Shown here in pieces: positions 1-7,364 of a stretch of 47,985 nucleotides of DNA. Source of the DNA: JBFWRI01 sp050248995 (GTDB lineage: Bacteria; Pseudomonadota; Alphaproteobacteria; JAIXQD01). A program made the position numbers and the translations under genes. Position 1 is the stretch's first letter. Every line of letters begins with the position of its first letter. Below the pieces are notes generated by a model that did no database searches, had not been told where the DNA came from, and saw only the letters and a list, made by a program, of their open reading frames with translations. The DNA is taken from positions 1 through 47,985 of the forward strand of contig JBFWRI010000015.1 of the NCBI GenBank assembly GCA_050248995.1, given 5' to 3'.

Positions 1-114
1 GATAATATAAAAAAGAAACTTTCTTATAAAGAAATATATTGACTAAACAACCTACCCTGCGGTATTGACTATTTCAGGCGCCAGCTATGGCCAATCATCT
101 CTGCCCAATATCCC

Positions 115-1071
115 CTAACCTGTTAAATTCTCAACCAGCTGCGGGAAGGCACGCTTCACACGGTCCTGCATGCCCGAAAGATCGCCGGTTGTTTTCGATG
201 ACAGGTTAACCAGCCGTGTGTGCACCAGAATGGAATACAGGGGCAGCAACTGCCACGCCAGCGCTTCGGCCGCCTGCAAATCAGCGTCGGCCAGACCCCA
301 GCCGCTGAAACAGGCTGCGTGCAATGCCTTGAAGCCTTCCGTATCCTTCAGGACCGGATAGCGTATCGGCAAGCGCTTCAAAAATGCCGTCAGCGACAGG
401 AACGGATGCTCGACCACCGTTTCGCCAATATCAATAATCGTCACGGCCCCCGTGGCCTTGTTCAGCAGCATATTGGCGTCGTGCAGATCAGCATGGTTCA
501 GGCACGGTGCAATACCAAAGCCGTCTAGCTCCTGCAGTGCCTTTTCAAGTTTTCCGGAAATATCCCGCGCCGCCTTTATGTCGGCAGCCTCAAGGCCCAG
601 CGATGTCATAAAAACGTCATTGCTGGCCATGTCGTCATAAACAGCGGACAGTTTGTGCAACCGCCAGTCGGGCACGCCCGCCTGCAGGAAGGCATCGATA
701 TGCGGCGCGGTTGCGCGCTGCAGCTCGCGATATATCTGCAATGCCTTCATCAACAAATCCGTATCCGGGTTGCCATTATAAAATTCGCGCAACGAAGTGT
801 GCCCGCTCTCTTCCATCAGGAAGCAGCACTGGCCCGCATCAGCAGCAATCAGGCATGGCACCGATTTAATACCGCACGTATCGTGGCAGATGCGCAGCAC
901 CGATGCTTCAATGAATAATCCCGCCGATGTTTGCTTCAGGTAAGCAGCCCTTTCGCCCGTATTAACGCGCAGAACTGTTGACCATGGCGCCTGAACAACC
1001 AACGTTGCAACGGCTTGCGGTGCGTTAAGCTGCTGCCGGGCCCACGCAATGATTTCTGAATGATCGGCCAT
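115..1071 (-). CDS. Aminoglycoside phosphotransferase-family kinase, substrate unknown
   Basis: 318 residues. The kinase catalytic loop is visible as NHADLHDANMLL (His193, Asp195, Asn200), followed by the metal-binding IIDIGE (Asp214) in place of the usual DFG. This is the arrangement of the APH/choline-kinase fold, whose members phosphorylate small molecules such as aminoglycosides, homoserine or choline. The N-terminal lobe is poorly marked, so the substrate cannot be told. The start is an ATG three bases after the stop of the upstream exonuclease gene, so the two are probably co-transcribed and translationally coupled. Seen: the motifs. Known: the fold family. Not known: the reaction. It need not be a resistance gene; most chromosomal members of this family are not. 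Confidence 0.75.
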   Translation of the reverse strand: MADHSEIIAWARQQLNAPQAVATLVVQAPWSTVLRVNTGERAAYLKQTSAGLFIEASVLRICHDTCGIKSVPCLIAADAGQCCFLMEESGHTSLREFYNGNPDTDLLMKALQIYRELQRATAPHIDAFLQAGVPDWRLHKLSAVYDDMASNDVFMTSLGLEAADIKAARDISGKLEKALQELDGFGIAPCLNHADLHDANMLLNKATGAVTIIDIGETVVEHPFLSLTAFLKRLPIRYPVLKDTEGFKALHAACFSGWGLADADLQAAEALAWQLLPLYSILVHTRLVNLSSKTTGDLSGMQDRVKRAFPQLVENLTG

Positions 1072-1074
1072 ATG

Positions 1075-1659
1075 TCAGCCCGCCAAAAACGGATTCGGCG
1101 CGCCGCGCTTTTCGATCAGGTATATAAGTGTCTCGCGGATGGAATGGCAGTCGCCCAGCCCCGTATGCTCCTTGTGCCGGGGGCGGATGCCCAGCACTTC
1201 CACCAGCCGGCCTGAATTCACCTTTACGGTTTCCGGCGCGTGCTGCTGGATGAACGGACGGATATTGGTGTTTTCCGGTACGGCGGGCCAGTCGACCGGC
1301 AGCGGCATATTATTATAGCCAAGGTTGCGGCGCAGCACCTCGATATCCGACCCATATGAATACAGCGGCGCGTCGCCCTTGAATTTCCAGAACGAGCGGA
1401 AGATATCAGCGAAGCTGACGCCCCGCGCATCCACCTGCTGCTGCGAAATGCCCGACAGGCGCGTGAACTCGTCGGTCAGCGGCAGCGGCGGTTTGCACAT
1501 CATGTCGTATTCTTCCACCACAGCCAGTGTGGCGGCATCCAGCTTCAGCGCCCCGATCTGGATAAGGTGGCGCGGCAAATCCGGGTTGGGGTTCTCGTTC
1601 AGCCCCATCCAGTCTTTGTCGGTGTAATATTCGGTATCGTAGATGATAACCTGTTTCAT
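1075..1659 (-). CDS. DEDDh-type 3'-5' exonuclease
   Basis: 194 residues. The four acidic exonuclease positions can be placed: Asp8 and Glu10 in YDTE, Asp105 in GSDIEVLRR, and the HxxxxD signature at His165-Asp170 (HTGLGDCHS). This is the RNase T/DNA polymerase III epsilon superfamily, which removes nucleotides from 3' ends of RNA or DNA using two metal ions. The short, single-domain form does not tell RNA from DNA substrate. The gene sits between an unknown gene (ten-base gap upstream) and the APH-fold kinase (three-base gap downstream), so it is the middle of a three-gene operon. No strong ribosome-binding site is visible before the ATG. Family confidence is high; biological role is open. 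Confidence 0.8.
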   Translation of the reverse strand: MKQVIIYDTEYYTDKDWMGLNENPNPDLPRHLIQIGALKLDAATLAVVEEYDMMCKPPLPLTDEFTRLSGISQQQVDARGVSFADIFRSFWKFKGDAPLYSYGSDIEVLRRNLGYNNMPLPVDWPAVPENTNIRPFIQQHAPETVKVNSGRLVEVLGIRPRHKEHTGLGDCHSIRETLIYLIEKRGAPNPFLAG

Positions 1660-1669
1660 AGCCGCGAAT

Positions 1670-2539
1670 TTAACGGCTCAGCTTTTCCTGTAAACCCACA
1701 GGAATATGCTGCAGTGCGGCACGGTATGCGGCATCCCGCCTTATATCCTTCAAATAACGTGCAGCGCTGATAATCGACTTCGCTGCTTTTTCCTTTTTAC
1801 GCGCAGTCGTTGCGTTGTCGTGCAATGCGCTCAATGTATGAAACAGAGCCGGTACACCAAAGGCAACCTGCGGGGTCTCGGAACCATTTAACTCTTCACC
1901 TTCATGCCAATATTTCAATATGCCTTTTGGTGATTTGAATTGGCACGCCGAATTGCACAGCACGTCGCCATTGCTTTCGAACATCGCAAAGATGGGGTGA
2001 AGGTAACCGCTCGTCCTGGCAGGCACTACATACACATCTTCAATAACCTGACTTGCGGCAAGTTCCTGCCCTCGCTTTAAACCTTCAACACAATTACGAT
2101 TAACAGCGCTGGACAGAACAAACCAGCTCAAGCTATGGCGCACACCTTTTATCAGGCGTTTGTCGCGAATAATATCCAGAAGATCGCGGAAGTTATCGCT
2201 ATAGCGCACGGCCATAACAGGAAATTTCTTTATCATATAGCCCAGCATCTTCTGCGCGATAATCGTTCTTTCGCATCTTTCAGAACGCTCAAAGACAGAA
2301 AGCGAGGTTTTCCATTTATGGGCGTTATATTTCATAAGCCACAGCAGGCCATCCCACGCTGCGTCGCTCCAGCGATCAATGTGATCTTCATCAAGGTCAT
2401 TAAAAACAGCATAGCCACCGTTTGCTGCAGGTTTGCGGAACAGTGCTTCGTAAATACCAAGCACAATCACTTCTTCGTCATGCATTTGCATGCCTTGACG
2501 AATGGCCTTTTCATAGTCGGGGATATCAACCGTAGGCAT
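1670..2539 (-). CDS. Hypothetical protein, 289 residues
   Basis: I do not recognise this protein. It is soluble-looking, with no signal peptide or membrane segment, rich in charged helices, with a basic C-terminal stretch (TTARKKEKAAKSIISAARYL). Base composition and codon use resemble the neighbours. It is the first gene of the operon leading into the exonuclease and APH-fold kinase genes. The ATG starts about 30 bases below the strong terminator of rplL, so it needs its own promoter or read-through; I could not place a convincing promoter in the short gap. Confidence 0.6.
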   Translation of the reverse strand: MPTVDIPDYEKAIRQGMQMHDEEVIVLGIYEALFRKPAANGGYAVFNDLDEDHIDRWSDAAWDGLLWLMKYNAHKWKTSLSVFERSERCERTIIAQKMLGYMIKKFPVMAVRYSDNFRDLLDIIRDKRLIKGVRHSLSWFVLSSAVNRNCVEGLKRGQELAASQVIEDVYVVPARTSGYLHPIFAMFESNGDVLCNSACQFKSPKGILKYWHEGEELNGSETPQVAFGVPALFHTLSALHDNATTARKKEKAAKSIISAARYLKDIRRDAAYRAALQHIPVGLQEKLSR

Positions 2540-2570
2540 TTTTATGGCTTAGCATATGGGCGATGAAACT

Positions 2571-2602
2571 AAAAAAGCCCCGCCGGTTAAGGCGGGGCTT
2601 TT
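2571..2602 (-). terminator. Intrinsic terminator of the rplJ-rplL unit
   Basis: A perfect 8-bp GC stem, GCCCCGCC at 2577-2584 and GGCGGGGC at 2591-2598, closes a six-base loop. Six A on the left become a U run on the minus strand, and TTTT on the right would serve the plus strand. It lies 24 bases beyond the rplL stop. A strong terminator here agrees with rpoB and rpoC not following rplL. Confidence 0.88.
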
Positions 2603-2625
2603 AAGCTTAAAAGAAGCGGTAGAAC

Positions 2626-3003
2626 TTACTTCAGTTCGACCTTGGCGCCAGCGGCTTCCAGCTTCTTCTTCATTTCTTCGGCTTCCTTCTTGTCGACGCC
2701 GGCCTTCACTTCCTTCGGCGCGCCTTCGACCAGGTCCTTGGCTTCCTTCAGACCCAGGTTCGTCAGCTCGCGAACGACCTTGATGACGTCGATCTTCTTG
2801 TCGCCCGAAGCGGCCAGAACGACCGTGAAGCTGGTCTGCTCTTCAGCAGCGGCAGCGCCGCCACCGGCCGGGGCGGCTGCAGCAACAGCAACCGGAGCCG
2901 CGGCGCTAACGCCCCACTTTTCTTCCAGCAGCTTCGACAGTTCAGCGGCTTCGATAACCGAAAGGGCCGACAGATCTTCTACGATTTTATCTAACTTTGA
3001 CAT
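2626..3003 (-). CDS. rplL: 50S ribosomal protein L7/L12
   Basis: 125 residues, the usual length. The N-terminal dimerisation helices (about 1-35) are followed by an Ala/Gly/Pro-rich hinge (about 36-58) and the conserved C-terminal domain with IDVIKVVRELTNLGLKEAK (about 72-90) and a Lys-rich end. L7/L12 forms the flexible ribosomal stalk on L10 and recruits translation GTPases. The start ATG has a clear GGAG seven bases upstream. It is 32 bases downstream of rplJ in the same transcript, and the pair ends at a strong terminator. In most bacteria rpoB comes next; here it does not. Confidence 0.97.
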   Translation of the reverse strand: MSKLDKIVEDLSALSVIEAAELSKLLEEKWGVSAAAPVAVAAAAPAGGGAAAAEEQTSFTVVLAASGDKKIDVIKVVRELTNLGLKEAKDLVEGAPKEVKAGVDKKEAEEMKKKLEAAGAKVELK

Positions 3004-3035
3004 TGTTTACTCCTACTTGGTTTGTTTGGTTGTGA

Positions 3036-3569
3036 TTACGCCGCTTGCTTCGCTTTAGCTGCCATAACACGCGCCAGCTGGCCGGCGGGGGCTTGCAGCA
3101 CCCCGGCAATCTTCGTGGCCGGTGCCTGCAGCAGGCCGACGATTTTGCCACGCAGTTCGTTCAGCGACGGCAGCTTCGCCAGATTCTTGACGCCATTAGC
3201 GTCCAGCACCTGGTCACCGAAACCGGCACCAATGATCTCCAGCTTGTCGTTGGCCTTGGCAAATTCGGCAATTACCTTGGCAGCCGAAACAGCGTCTGGC
3301 GATGTCGTCAGCGCGGTCGGGCCGGTCAGGTACTTGTCGATACCAGCGAAGGTCGAACCCGTCAGGGCCCGCTTCACGAGCGTATTCTTCGCGACTTTGT
3401 ACGATGCACCGGCTGACCGCACTTTATTGCGCAGGTCAACGGCGTCCGCGGCATTCAGGCCCTTGTTCACCGTGATGATGACAATGCCGGCGTTGCCAAG
3501 AACGTCGTTTTGCAGGTTTGCAATCGTGTCAGCTTTTTTCTGCCGTTGGGCATTCATTTTAGCAGTCAC
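3036..3569 (-). CDS. rplJ: 50S ribosomal protein L10
   Basis: 177 residues. L10 carries the L7/L12 dimers and binds 23S rRNA with L11. The N-terminal RNA-binding domain contains VAKNTLVKRAL, typical of L10, and the C-terminal helix that binds L7/L12 ends in an Ala/Lys-rich tail. The start chosen is a GTG because AGGA lies seven bases before it; an ATG four codons in is the alternative but lacks a well-placed ribosome-binding site. The gene follows a leader of roughly 265 bases, consistent with the autoregulated L10 leader known in many bacteria. It is not directly downstream of rplA as is usual. Confidence 0.96.
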   Translation of the reverse strand: MTAKMNAQRQKKADTIANLQNDVLGNAGIVIITVNKGLNAADAVDLRNKVRSAGASYKVAKNTLVKRALTGSTFAGIDKYLTGPTALTTSPDAVSAAKVIAEFAKANDKLEIIGAGFGDQVLDANGVKNLAKLPSLNELRGKIVGLLQAPATKIAGVLQAPAGQLARVMAAKAKQAA

Positions 3570-3842
3570 GCGCTCTTCCTTCTTTGTTTCATGTGGTAAC
3601 TGACTTCGCTTGCTGTCTGCCTGTCGGCACGCGCGCTACGTTCACCCCACATGGGTTACTCCACAGCCGTTCAGTTGAACGACCAACTATCCCTGTTTTG
3701 AGAAGAGAAGCGCGAGAGACACCACGACATGCGTGGGTGAATTTCGTTTTTCCCTATCTATGATGCGTGTTTAAACCCGCTTGTTTCCATTGGGGTGGCA
3801 TCAGTCTCTGACAGGCTTCGAAGCGAACTTCGAAGTGACGCT
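3570..3842 (-). promoter_or_regulatory. rplJ leader region (probable L10 autoregulatory leader)
   Basis: This stretch between the rplJ promoter and the rplJ start holds no credible gene. Near the expected transcript start lies a perfect 8-bp hairpin, CTTCGAAG on both sides of a four-base loop (3816-3835, loop UUCG on the minus strand). Further down are a short GTTCAGTTGAAC palindrome and the rplJ Shine-Dalgarno AAGGA. Long structured leaders bound by L10 or L10-L12 are well known before rplJ; I did not fold this one or match it to the L10-leader consensus, so the assignment is by position. Together with the promoter and the 3' gap of the next gene, this accounts for the gene-free 3570-3920. 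Confidence 0.5.
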
Positions 3843-3872
3843 TTTATAGGGGAATCTCCCGCCTGGATGCAA
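3843..3872 (-). promoter_or_regulatory. Candidate promoter of rplJ-rplL
   Basis: On the minus strand TTGCAT (3867-3872) and TATAAA (3843-3848) are separated by 18 bases, preceded by C as in many alphaproteobacterial ribosomal promoters. The site would start transcription near 3836, giving a leader of about 265 bases. Its presence means rplJ-rplL need not depend on rplK-rplA transcription. Confidence 0.55.
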
Positions 3873-3920
3873 GGGTTAAATGGGCGGTTGCCGCCAGATA
3901 ACCCGTTGATTTTCAGGCGG

Positions 3921-4214
3921 CTATTGAACGAACGGGCTGCGGACCGGCGTTTTTTCAGGCATGCAGCGGGTAAGCAGGCGATGGGCAAGGCGATAATCGT
4001 CCAGAACGCCCGTGACTTGGCATTCCTTCACAGCCTTGGCCGTGCTGATCATCAGCGGCGTCGTAACAACAAATGCCGGCATGCGGTCAAGGAATAGCAT
4101 CATGTCTTCCGAGATGACTGACGAGACTGTGTACTCTGTGCGCGCATCGGCATTCAGGCGCTGCGCGACCTCTTCTGAAAAGCGGATGGTCTTGGGGCTT
4201 CTTTTACCGGTCAT
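3921..4214 (-). CDS. Small protein with ribbon-helix-helix-like N terminus
   Basis: 97 residues. The start KTIRFSEEVAQRLNADAR resembles the strand-helix of small ribbon-helix-helix DNA-binding proteins, but the rest is not a recognisable toxin or antitoxin. AAGAAGGAA precedes the ATG at good spacing, which supports a real gene. It follows the 136-residue unknown at 4287-4697 by 72 bases on the same strand, and the two together split rplA from rplJ. There is no matching toxin-type partner that I can identify. The DNA-binding suggestion is weak and rests only on the first 20 residues. Confidence 0.55.
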   Translation of the reverse strand: MTGKRSPKTIRFSEEVAQRLNADARTEYTVSSVISEDMMLFLDRMPAFVVTTPLMISTAKAVKECQVTGVLDDYRLAHRLLTRCMPEKTPVRSPFVQ

Positions 4215-4286
4215 AATAAATTCCTTCTTGTTAGGGCCAGATATACAGGCCCGACTTGAAACTAATCTGCTCCCTATTAATAAATC

Positions 4287-4697
4287 CTAAGCCGCCATGG
4301 CCCGCGACCCAGCCAGTTCACGCCGGGGCATACTGTTCAGCAACGGCAGGGTTTCGGGGCGCAGCCCCTGTTCATTAATAAAGGAGCGAGCTGCATAGAA
4401 CGCCTGAACAAAGCGGTCAATACCGGCGTCACGCCCCCGGTACGGGCGGCGGGCATAATCCAGCAAGTCAAAGCCGTGACGGGTATCAAGAATGGCAGCC
4501 GGTCTTCCGGTTTTGGTGGCCAGCCGCGTATCCCAGCCCACCTTTACGGCGGCATCGGGGTTGTTCGCCGCCCATACGATAATACGCTCGGCCATCAGGC
4601 GACCCTTAATTCCCAGGGTCTGTTCAAGCCCGGTCCGGCGCCACATCGCACGCAGGTCTTCTTTTATCTCCAGCGGAATATCGTCGTCAAAAATCAT
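4287..4697 (-). CDS. Hypothetical protein, 136 residues
   Basis: The frame is open further upstream to 4841, but that part runs through a terminator and a repeat element, so the ATG at 4697 (protein beginning MIFDDDIP) is the better start. The protein is soluble, acidic at its N terminus, and contains many Arg residues in the second half; it matches no family I know. No clear ribosome-binding site is visible. It is an inserted gene between rplA and rplJ, next to the small protein at 3921-4214. Confidence 0.55.
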   Translation of the reverse strand: MIFDDDIPLEIKEDLRAMWRRTGLEQTLGIKGRLMAERIIVWAANNPDAAVKVGWDTRLATKTGRPAAILDTRHGFDLLDYARRPYRGRDAGIDRFVQAFYAARSFINEQGLRPETLPLLNSMPRRELAGSRAMAA

Positions 4698-4720
4698 AGG
4701 AAAATGATATCGCGCTTTTC

Positions 4721-4757
4721 GGAAAGTAAAAGGGCGCCAGGTTTCCCCAGCGCCCTT
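4721..4757 (-). terminator. Probable terminator of the rplK-rplA unit
   Basis: AAGGGCGC (4730-4737) pairs with GCGCCCTT (4750-4757) over a 12-base loop. On the minus strand the stem is followed by TTTTACTTTCC, a moderately U-rich tail. It lies about 130 bases beyond the rplA stop and just past the repeat element, so the element would be in the 3' untranslated part of the rplKA message. Confidence 0.6.
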
Positions 4758-4782
4758 AATTCTTTCAAGGTGCAAGATGGTG

Positions 4783-4869
4783 AGGCAGATAGCAACGCCG
4801 CCGAGATCCGGCGCGCAGCGTACATAAAAGTACGTGAGCACCGGAAGCGCAGGCGGCTAGGCTAGATGC
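4783..4869. repeat. Dispersed hairpin repeat, copy 1
   Basis: The core (4797-4857) shares a nearly identical centre with the element at 45105-45167, including the loop-side GTACGTGAGCACCGGAAGCG. It folds as nested stems: GCCGC/GCGGC at the base, an internal loop CGAGAT opposite AAGCGCAG, CCGG/CCGG, then GTAC/GTAC around a six-base loop. The basal stem differs in sequence but not in pairing from copy 2. AGGCAGATAGC (4783-4793) lies to its left and AGGCTAGATGCC begins at 4859 to its right, related to the direct repeats flanking copy 2. Both copies have the same orientation in the window. Confidence 0.75.
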
Positions 4870-4884
4870 CCGCCAGATTGCGCC

Positions 4885-5586
4885 TTAAGCGGCTTCAGCC
4901 AGTGCCGCAGGAACATCAAGCTTAACGCCCGGCCCCATGGTGCTGCTGATAACGATCTTGTTGACGTAGTTGCCCTTCAGGCCTTGCGGCTTCGCCTTCA
5001 GCAACGCGGCCAGCAACGCCTTCACGTTGCTCAGCAGTTGCGCTTCGGTAAAGCTGGCCTTGCCGATGCCGGCTTGCACGATACCGGCCTTTTCAGCGCG
5101 GAATTCAATGCTGCCAGCCTTGGCCGCCTTAACGGCGGCGGCAACATCCATCGTTACCGTACCCGTCTTCGGGTTCGGCATCAGGCCGCGCGGACCAAGC
5201 ACCTTCGCCAGCTGACCCAGCTCGCCCATCATATCGGGTGTGGCAATCAGGCGATCGAAGTTCAGCTTGTTGGCAAGGATGTCCTTCTTCAGCTGCTCAA
5301 CGTCGGTGATATCCGCACCAGCCGCCTTGGCTTCTTCCAGCTTCGCGCCCTTGGCGAACACACCAACCTTTACGGTCTTGCCCGTACCGGCCGGCAGCGC
5401 AACAACGCCGCGCACGTTCTGGTCTGATTGTTTGGGGTCGATACCAAGGTTGATCGAGATTTCGATCGTTTCGTCGAACTTGGCTTTCGCGTTCTGCTTG
5501 GCCAGTTTCACAGCTTCGGCAACAGCATAGAACTTGTTACGGTCTACGGTTGCGGCAGCGGTTGTATAACGTTTGTTCTTTGTCAT
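4885..5586 (-). CDS. rplA: 50S ribosomal protein L1
   Basis: 233 residues, standard length. The protein shows the L1 landmarks: an N-terminal basic segment, the TPDMMGELGQLAKVLGPRGL region (about 121-140), LMPNPKTGTVT, and the C-terminal GNYVNKIVISSTMGPGVKL. L1 forms the mobile stalk at the ribosomal E site and, in many bacteria, represses its own rplK-rplA message. GGAG lies six bases before the ATG. It follows rplK by 11 bases. Downstream come the hairpin repeat and a terminator rather than rplJ. Confidence 0.97.
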   Translation of the reverse strand: MTKNKRYTTAAATVDRNKFYAVAEAVKLAKQNAKAKFDETIEISINLGIDPKQSDQNVRGVVALPAGTGKTVKVGVFAKGAKLEEAKAAGADITDVEQLKKDILANKLNFDRLIATPDMMGELGQLAKVLGPRGLMPNPKTGTVTMDVAAAVKAAKAGSIEFRAEKAGIVQAGIGKASFTEAQLLSNVKALLAALLKAKPQGLKGNYVNKIVISSTMGPGVKLDVPAALAEAA

Positions 5587-5597
5587 GTTCCGCTCCC

Positions 5598-6044
5598 TTA
5601 ATCCACAACGTCCACGCCCATATTGCGGGCGGTGCCGATGATTTGTTGCATGGCGGCTTCGACAGTGCTGCAGTTCAGGTCAGGCATTTTCTTTTCGGCG
5701 ATTTCGCGTACTTGTGCCTTGGTGATCTTGCCCACCTTCTCGGTGCCAGGCTTCTTTGCGCCCTTATCGATCTTCGCGGCCTTCTTGATGAAGTAGCTGT
5801 TCGGCGGCGTCTTGATGATGAACGTAAACGTACGATCTTCATAAGCCGTGATCAGAACCGGGCATGGCATCTTGGCTTCCATACCTTGGGTCTTGGCGTT
5901 GAATTGTTTGCAGAAGTCCATGATGTTCAGACCACGTTGACCGAGGGCTGGACCAATGGGCGGTGAAGGGTTTGCGGCGCCAGCTGGAACTTCCAGCTTG
6001 ATATAGCCCGCAACCTTTTTCCCCTTAGGGGCTGGTGCGTTCAT
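5598..6044 (-). CDS. rplK: 50S ribosomal protein L11
   Basis: 148 residues from the ATG at 6044. An in-frame TTG further upstream (6062) overlaps the ribosome-binding site GAGAGGA, so it is not the start. The N-terminal domain has GPALGQRGLNIMDFCKQFN, and the C-terminal rRNA-binding domain has KAGKI-like VGKITKAQVREIAEKKMPDLN and GTARNMGV. L11 binds the GTPase-associated region of 23S rRNA. It heads the rplK-rplA unit. nusG and secE, its usual upstream neighbours, are absent: the gene upstream is a divergent unknown. Confidence 0.97.
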   Translation of the reverse strand: MNAPAPKGKKVAGYIKLEVPAGAANPSPPIGPALGQRGLNIMDFCKQFNAKTQGMEAKMPCPVLITAYEDRTFTFIIKTPPNSYFIKKAAKIDKGAKKPGTEKVGKITKAQVREIAEKKMPDLNCSTVEAAMQQIIGTARNMGVDVVD

Positions 6045-6146
6045 AGCGATGTATCCTCTCAAAAAGTTACCGCCTTGCGACGGCTGGAGTTAGTGGTCCG
6101 ACTCGGCCCCTGGGCAACCCAGGCGCGTTGTCTCCCACAGGGCGAT

Positions 6147-6176
6147 GTTTTAAAGGAAAAACCGGCCCGAAAGCAA
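6147..6176 (-). promoter_or_regulatory. Candidate promoter of rplK-rplA
   Basis: On the minus strand CTTGCTT (TTGCTT at 6171-6176) is followed after 18 bases by TAAAAC (6147-6152). The -10 match is only partial. It lies about 100 bases upstream of the rplK start, back to back with the plus-strand promoter at 6205-6233. Confidence 0.4.
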
Positions 6177-6204
6177 GCCTTTAAAAGCCTTTCTTGTCAG
6201 TCGG

Positions 6205-6233
6205 TTGACCGGCCCCGGCACCTTCTCTATTAT
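6205..6233 (+). promoter_or_regulatory. Candidate promoter for the gene at 6313
   Basis: TTGACC (6205-6210) and TATTAT (6228-6233) are 17 bases apart, a strong sigma-70-type match. Transcription would begin near 6240, giving a leader of about 73 bases before the ATG at 6313. Confidence 0.6.
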
Positions 6234-6312
6234 GGTTTGTAACAACCTTTTCCAGCCAAAACCGGTCTGAAAAAGGGCGTTACACCCCGTAACGCCTAAC
6301 GAAAGGTTGTTT

Positions 6313-6729
6313 ATGCCCTCTCAAAATTTCTCGAAAGAAACAATGCAAAAGCTGAACATGGCTGCTTTCGGCAATGCTACAGGACCGACAGGCCGGCAAG
6401 TGTTTCTGGACTGCTCGGTCAGTGAACTGAACACTATCTTCCCCAATCCAGCCGACCTGCATAAGCAGCTTAGCGAAGCAGCCTTGCAATGTAAGGCTGC
6501 CGACTTTGAGGCCATGCTGAAGAAGTTTGTCGATAATGAAGCGGCTATCGTCGCGCTTATTGATGGGTTTGAACGGGATGTGAAATACACGGCAAACGCC
6601 CCCAGCGATGGCTGGGGCTCAAACGGTGACGCACAATACCTTCAGAAGAAACGGGAAGCCTTGCAAAGAATCGCCGCCAAGATTGCCAAGAAGCAACGGG
6701 AAAGGGCCAACCAGGTCGACCCTTACTAA
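6313..6729 (+). CDS. Hypothetical protein, 138 residues
   Basis: I do not recognise it. It is a soluble protein with an aromatic, negatively charged middle and a Lys/Arg/Gln-rich helical C terminus (AAKIAKKQRERANQ). The ATG at 6313 is preferred to the TTG two codons earlier because GAAAGG lies just upstream. A good promoter precedes it. It is divergent from rplK and converges with the gene at 6744, so it forms a single-gene unit. Confidence 0.6.
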   Translation: MPSQNFSKETMQKLNMAAFGNATGPTGRQVFLDCSVSELNTIFPNPADLHKQLSEAALQCKAADFEAMLKKFVDNEAAIVALIDGFERDVKYTANAPSDGWGSNGDAQYLQKKREALQRIAAKIAKKQRERANQVDPY

Positions 6730-6743
6730 GCAGGCGGTTTTAA

Positions 6744-7364
6744 CTAGCCGAAATGCTTGGTCCAGTAAGCTTTCGCCACACCTGCACGGCGGCGACATTC
6801 GGCAACATCAGTGTCCCTGGACTTGCCATAATGCAACAGCACCTGCGCGGCGCGCTTTACAAAACCAGTACGGGTTTCCATACCGTCTGCATCATCAAAG
6901 TCCATACCTTCCATACCGCCATCCAGCGAATACGTGCGTAGTGTGCTGGCAATATATTTACCCATTGTGTCATCGCCTTCATTTGATAACGGCTTGGGCT
7001 GGCTCACAGGGTCATGCGGGAACGTGTGACTGAAGCTTAATTCGGCAAAGAAGGCTTCGGCCTTGCCTGCCGGAGCTTCGGCCAGGATCTTCGCTCTTTC
7101 TTCGCCAAAAATGCGCGCAGTCAGCAGGCCGATTGCCTTATTACAAATAATGCCGCCTACTTCATTGGTGCCGCCATTCCATTCAATATAGCCCCATGCA
7201 ATTTCGCGCTCGGCACCCGTACCCATCATCAGGTTAACCAGCACTTGGGCCTGCTCGATCATAGCTTCTTCCGTGCAGCCGTGACGCTTCATAGCGTCTT
7301 CCGGCGTCACGACCGACGGGGTGTAAAGCGTGTTGGCAAGGTAAAAGCCGAATTTCGTAGGCAT
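6744..7364 (-). CDS. Hypothetical protein, 206 residues
   Basis: No family recognised. The protein is soluble, without signal peptide or membrane segment, with a Gly/Asn-rich middle (YIEWNGGTNEVGGIIC) and a basic C terminus. The ATG at 7364 is chosen over a TTG two codons earlier because AGGAG is eight bases before it. The start region forms a perfect hairpin that places the Shine-Dalgarno in its loop (see 7361-7384). It is transcribed divergently from murI. Confidence 0.6.
   Translation of the reverse strand: MPTKFGFYLANTLYTPSVVTPEDAMKRHGCTEEAMIEQAQVLVNLMMGTGAEREIAWGYIEWNGGTNEVGGIICNKAIGLLTARIFGEERAKILAEAPAGKAEAFFAELSFSHTFPHDPVSQPKPLSNEGDDTMGKYIASTLRTYSLDGGMEGMDFDDADGMETRTGFVKRAAQVLLHYGKSRDTDVAECRRRAGVAKAYWTKHFG

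Noticed and set aside
115..1071. APH-fold kinase considered as an aminoglycoside-resistance gene
   Set aside because: Only the general catalytic motifs are present, it lies in an ordinary operon, and there is no mobile-element context.
3758..3988. A 76-residue minus frame between rplJ and the small gene at 3921
   Set aside because: It overlaps the candidate rplJ promoter and has no ribosome-binding site; the sequence is Arg/Ser-rich in the way of random frames.
3921..4697. The two small genes between rplA and rplJ, considered as a toxin-antitoxin pair
   Set aside because: One start looks ribbon-helix-helix-like, but the genes are 72 bases apart and the partner matches no toxin.
4698..4841. 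An N-terminal extension of the 136-residue protein
   Set aside because: It would be coded by the terminator and the hairpin repeat, so the frame is open only by chance.
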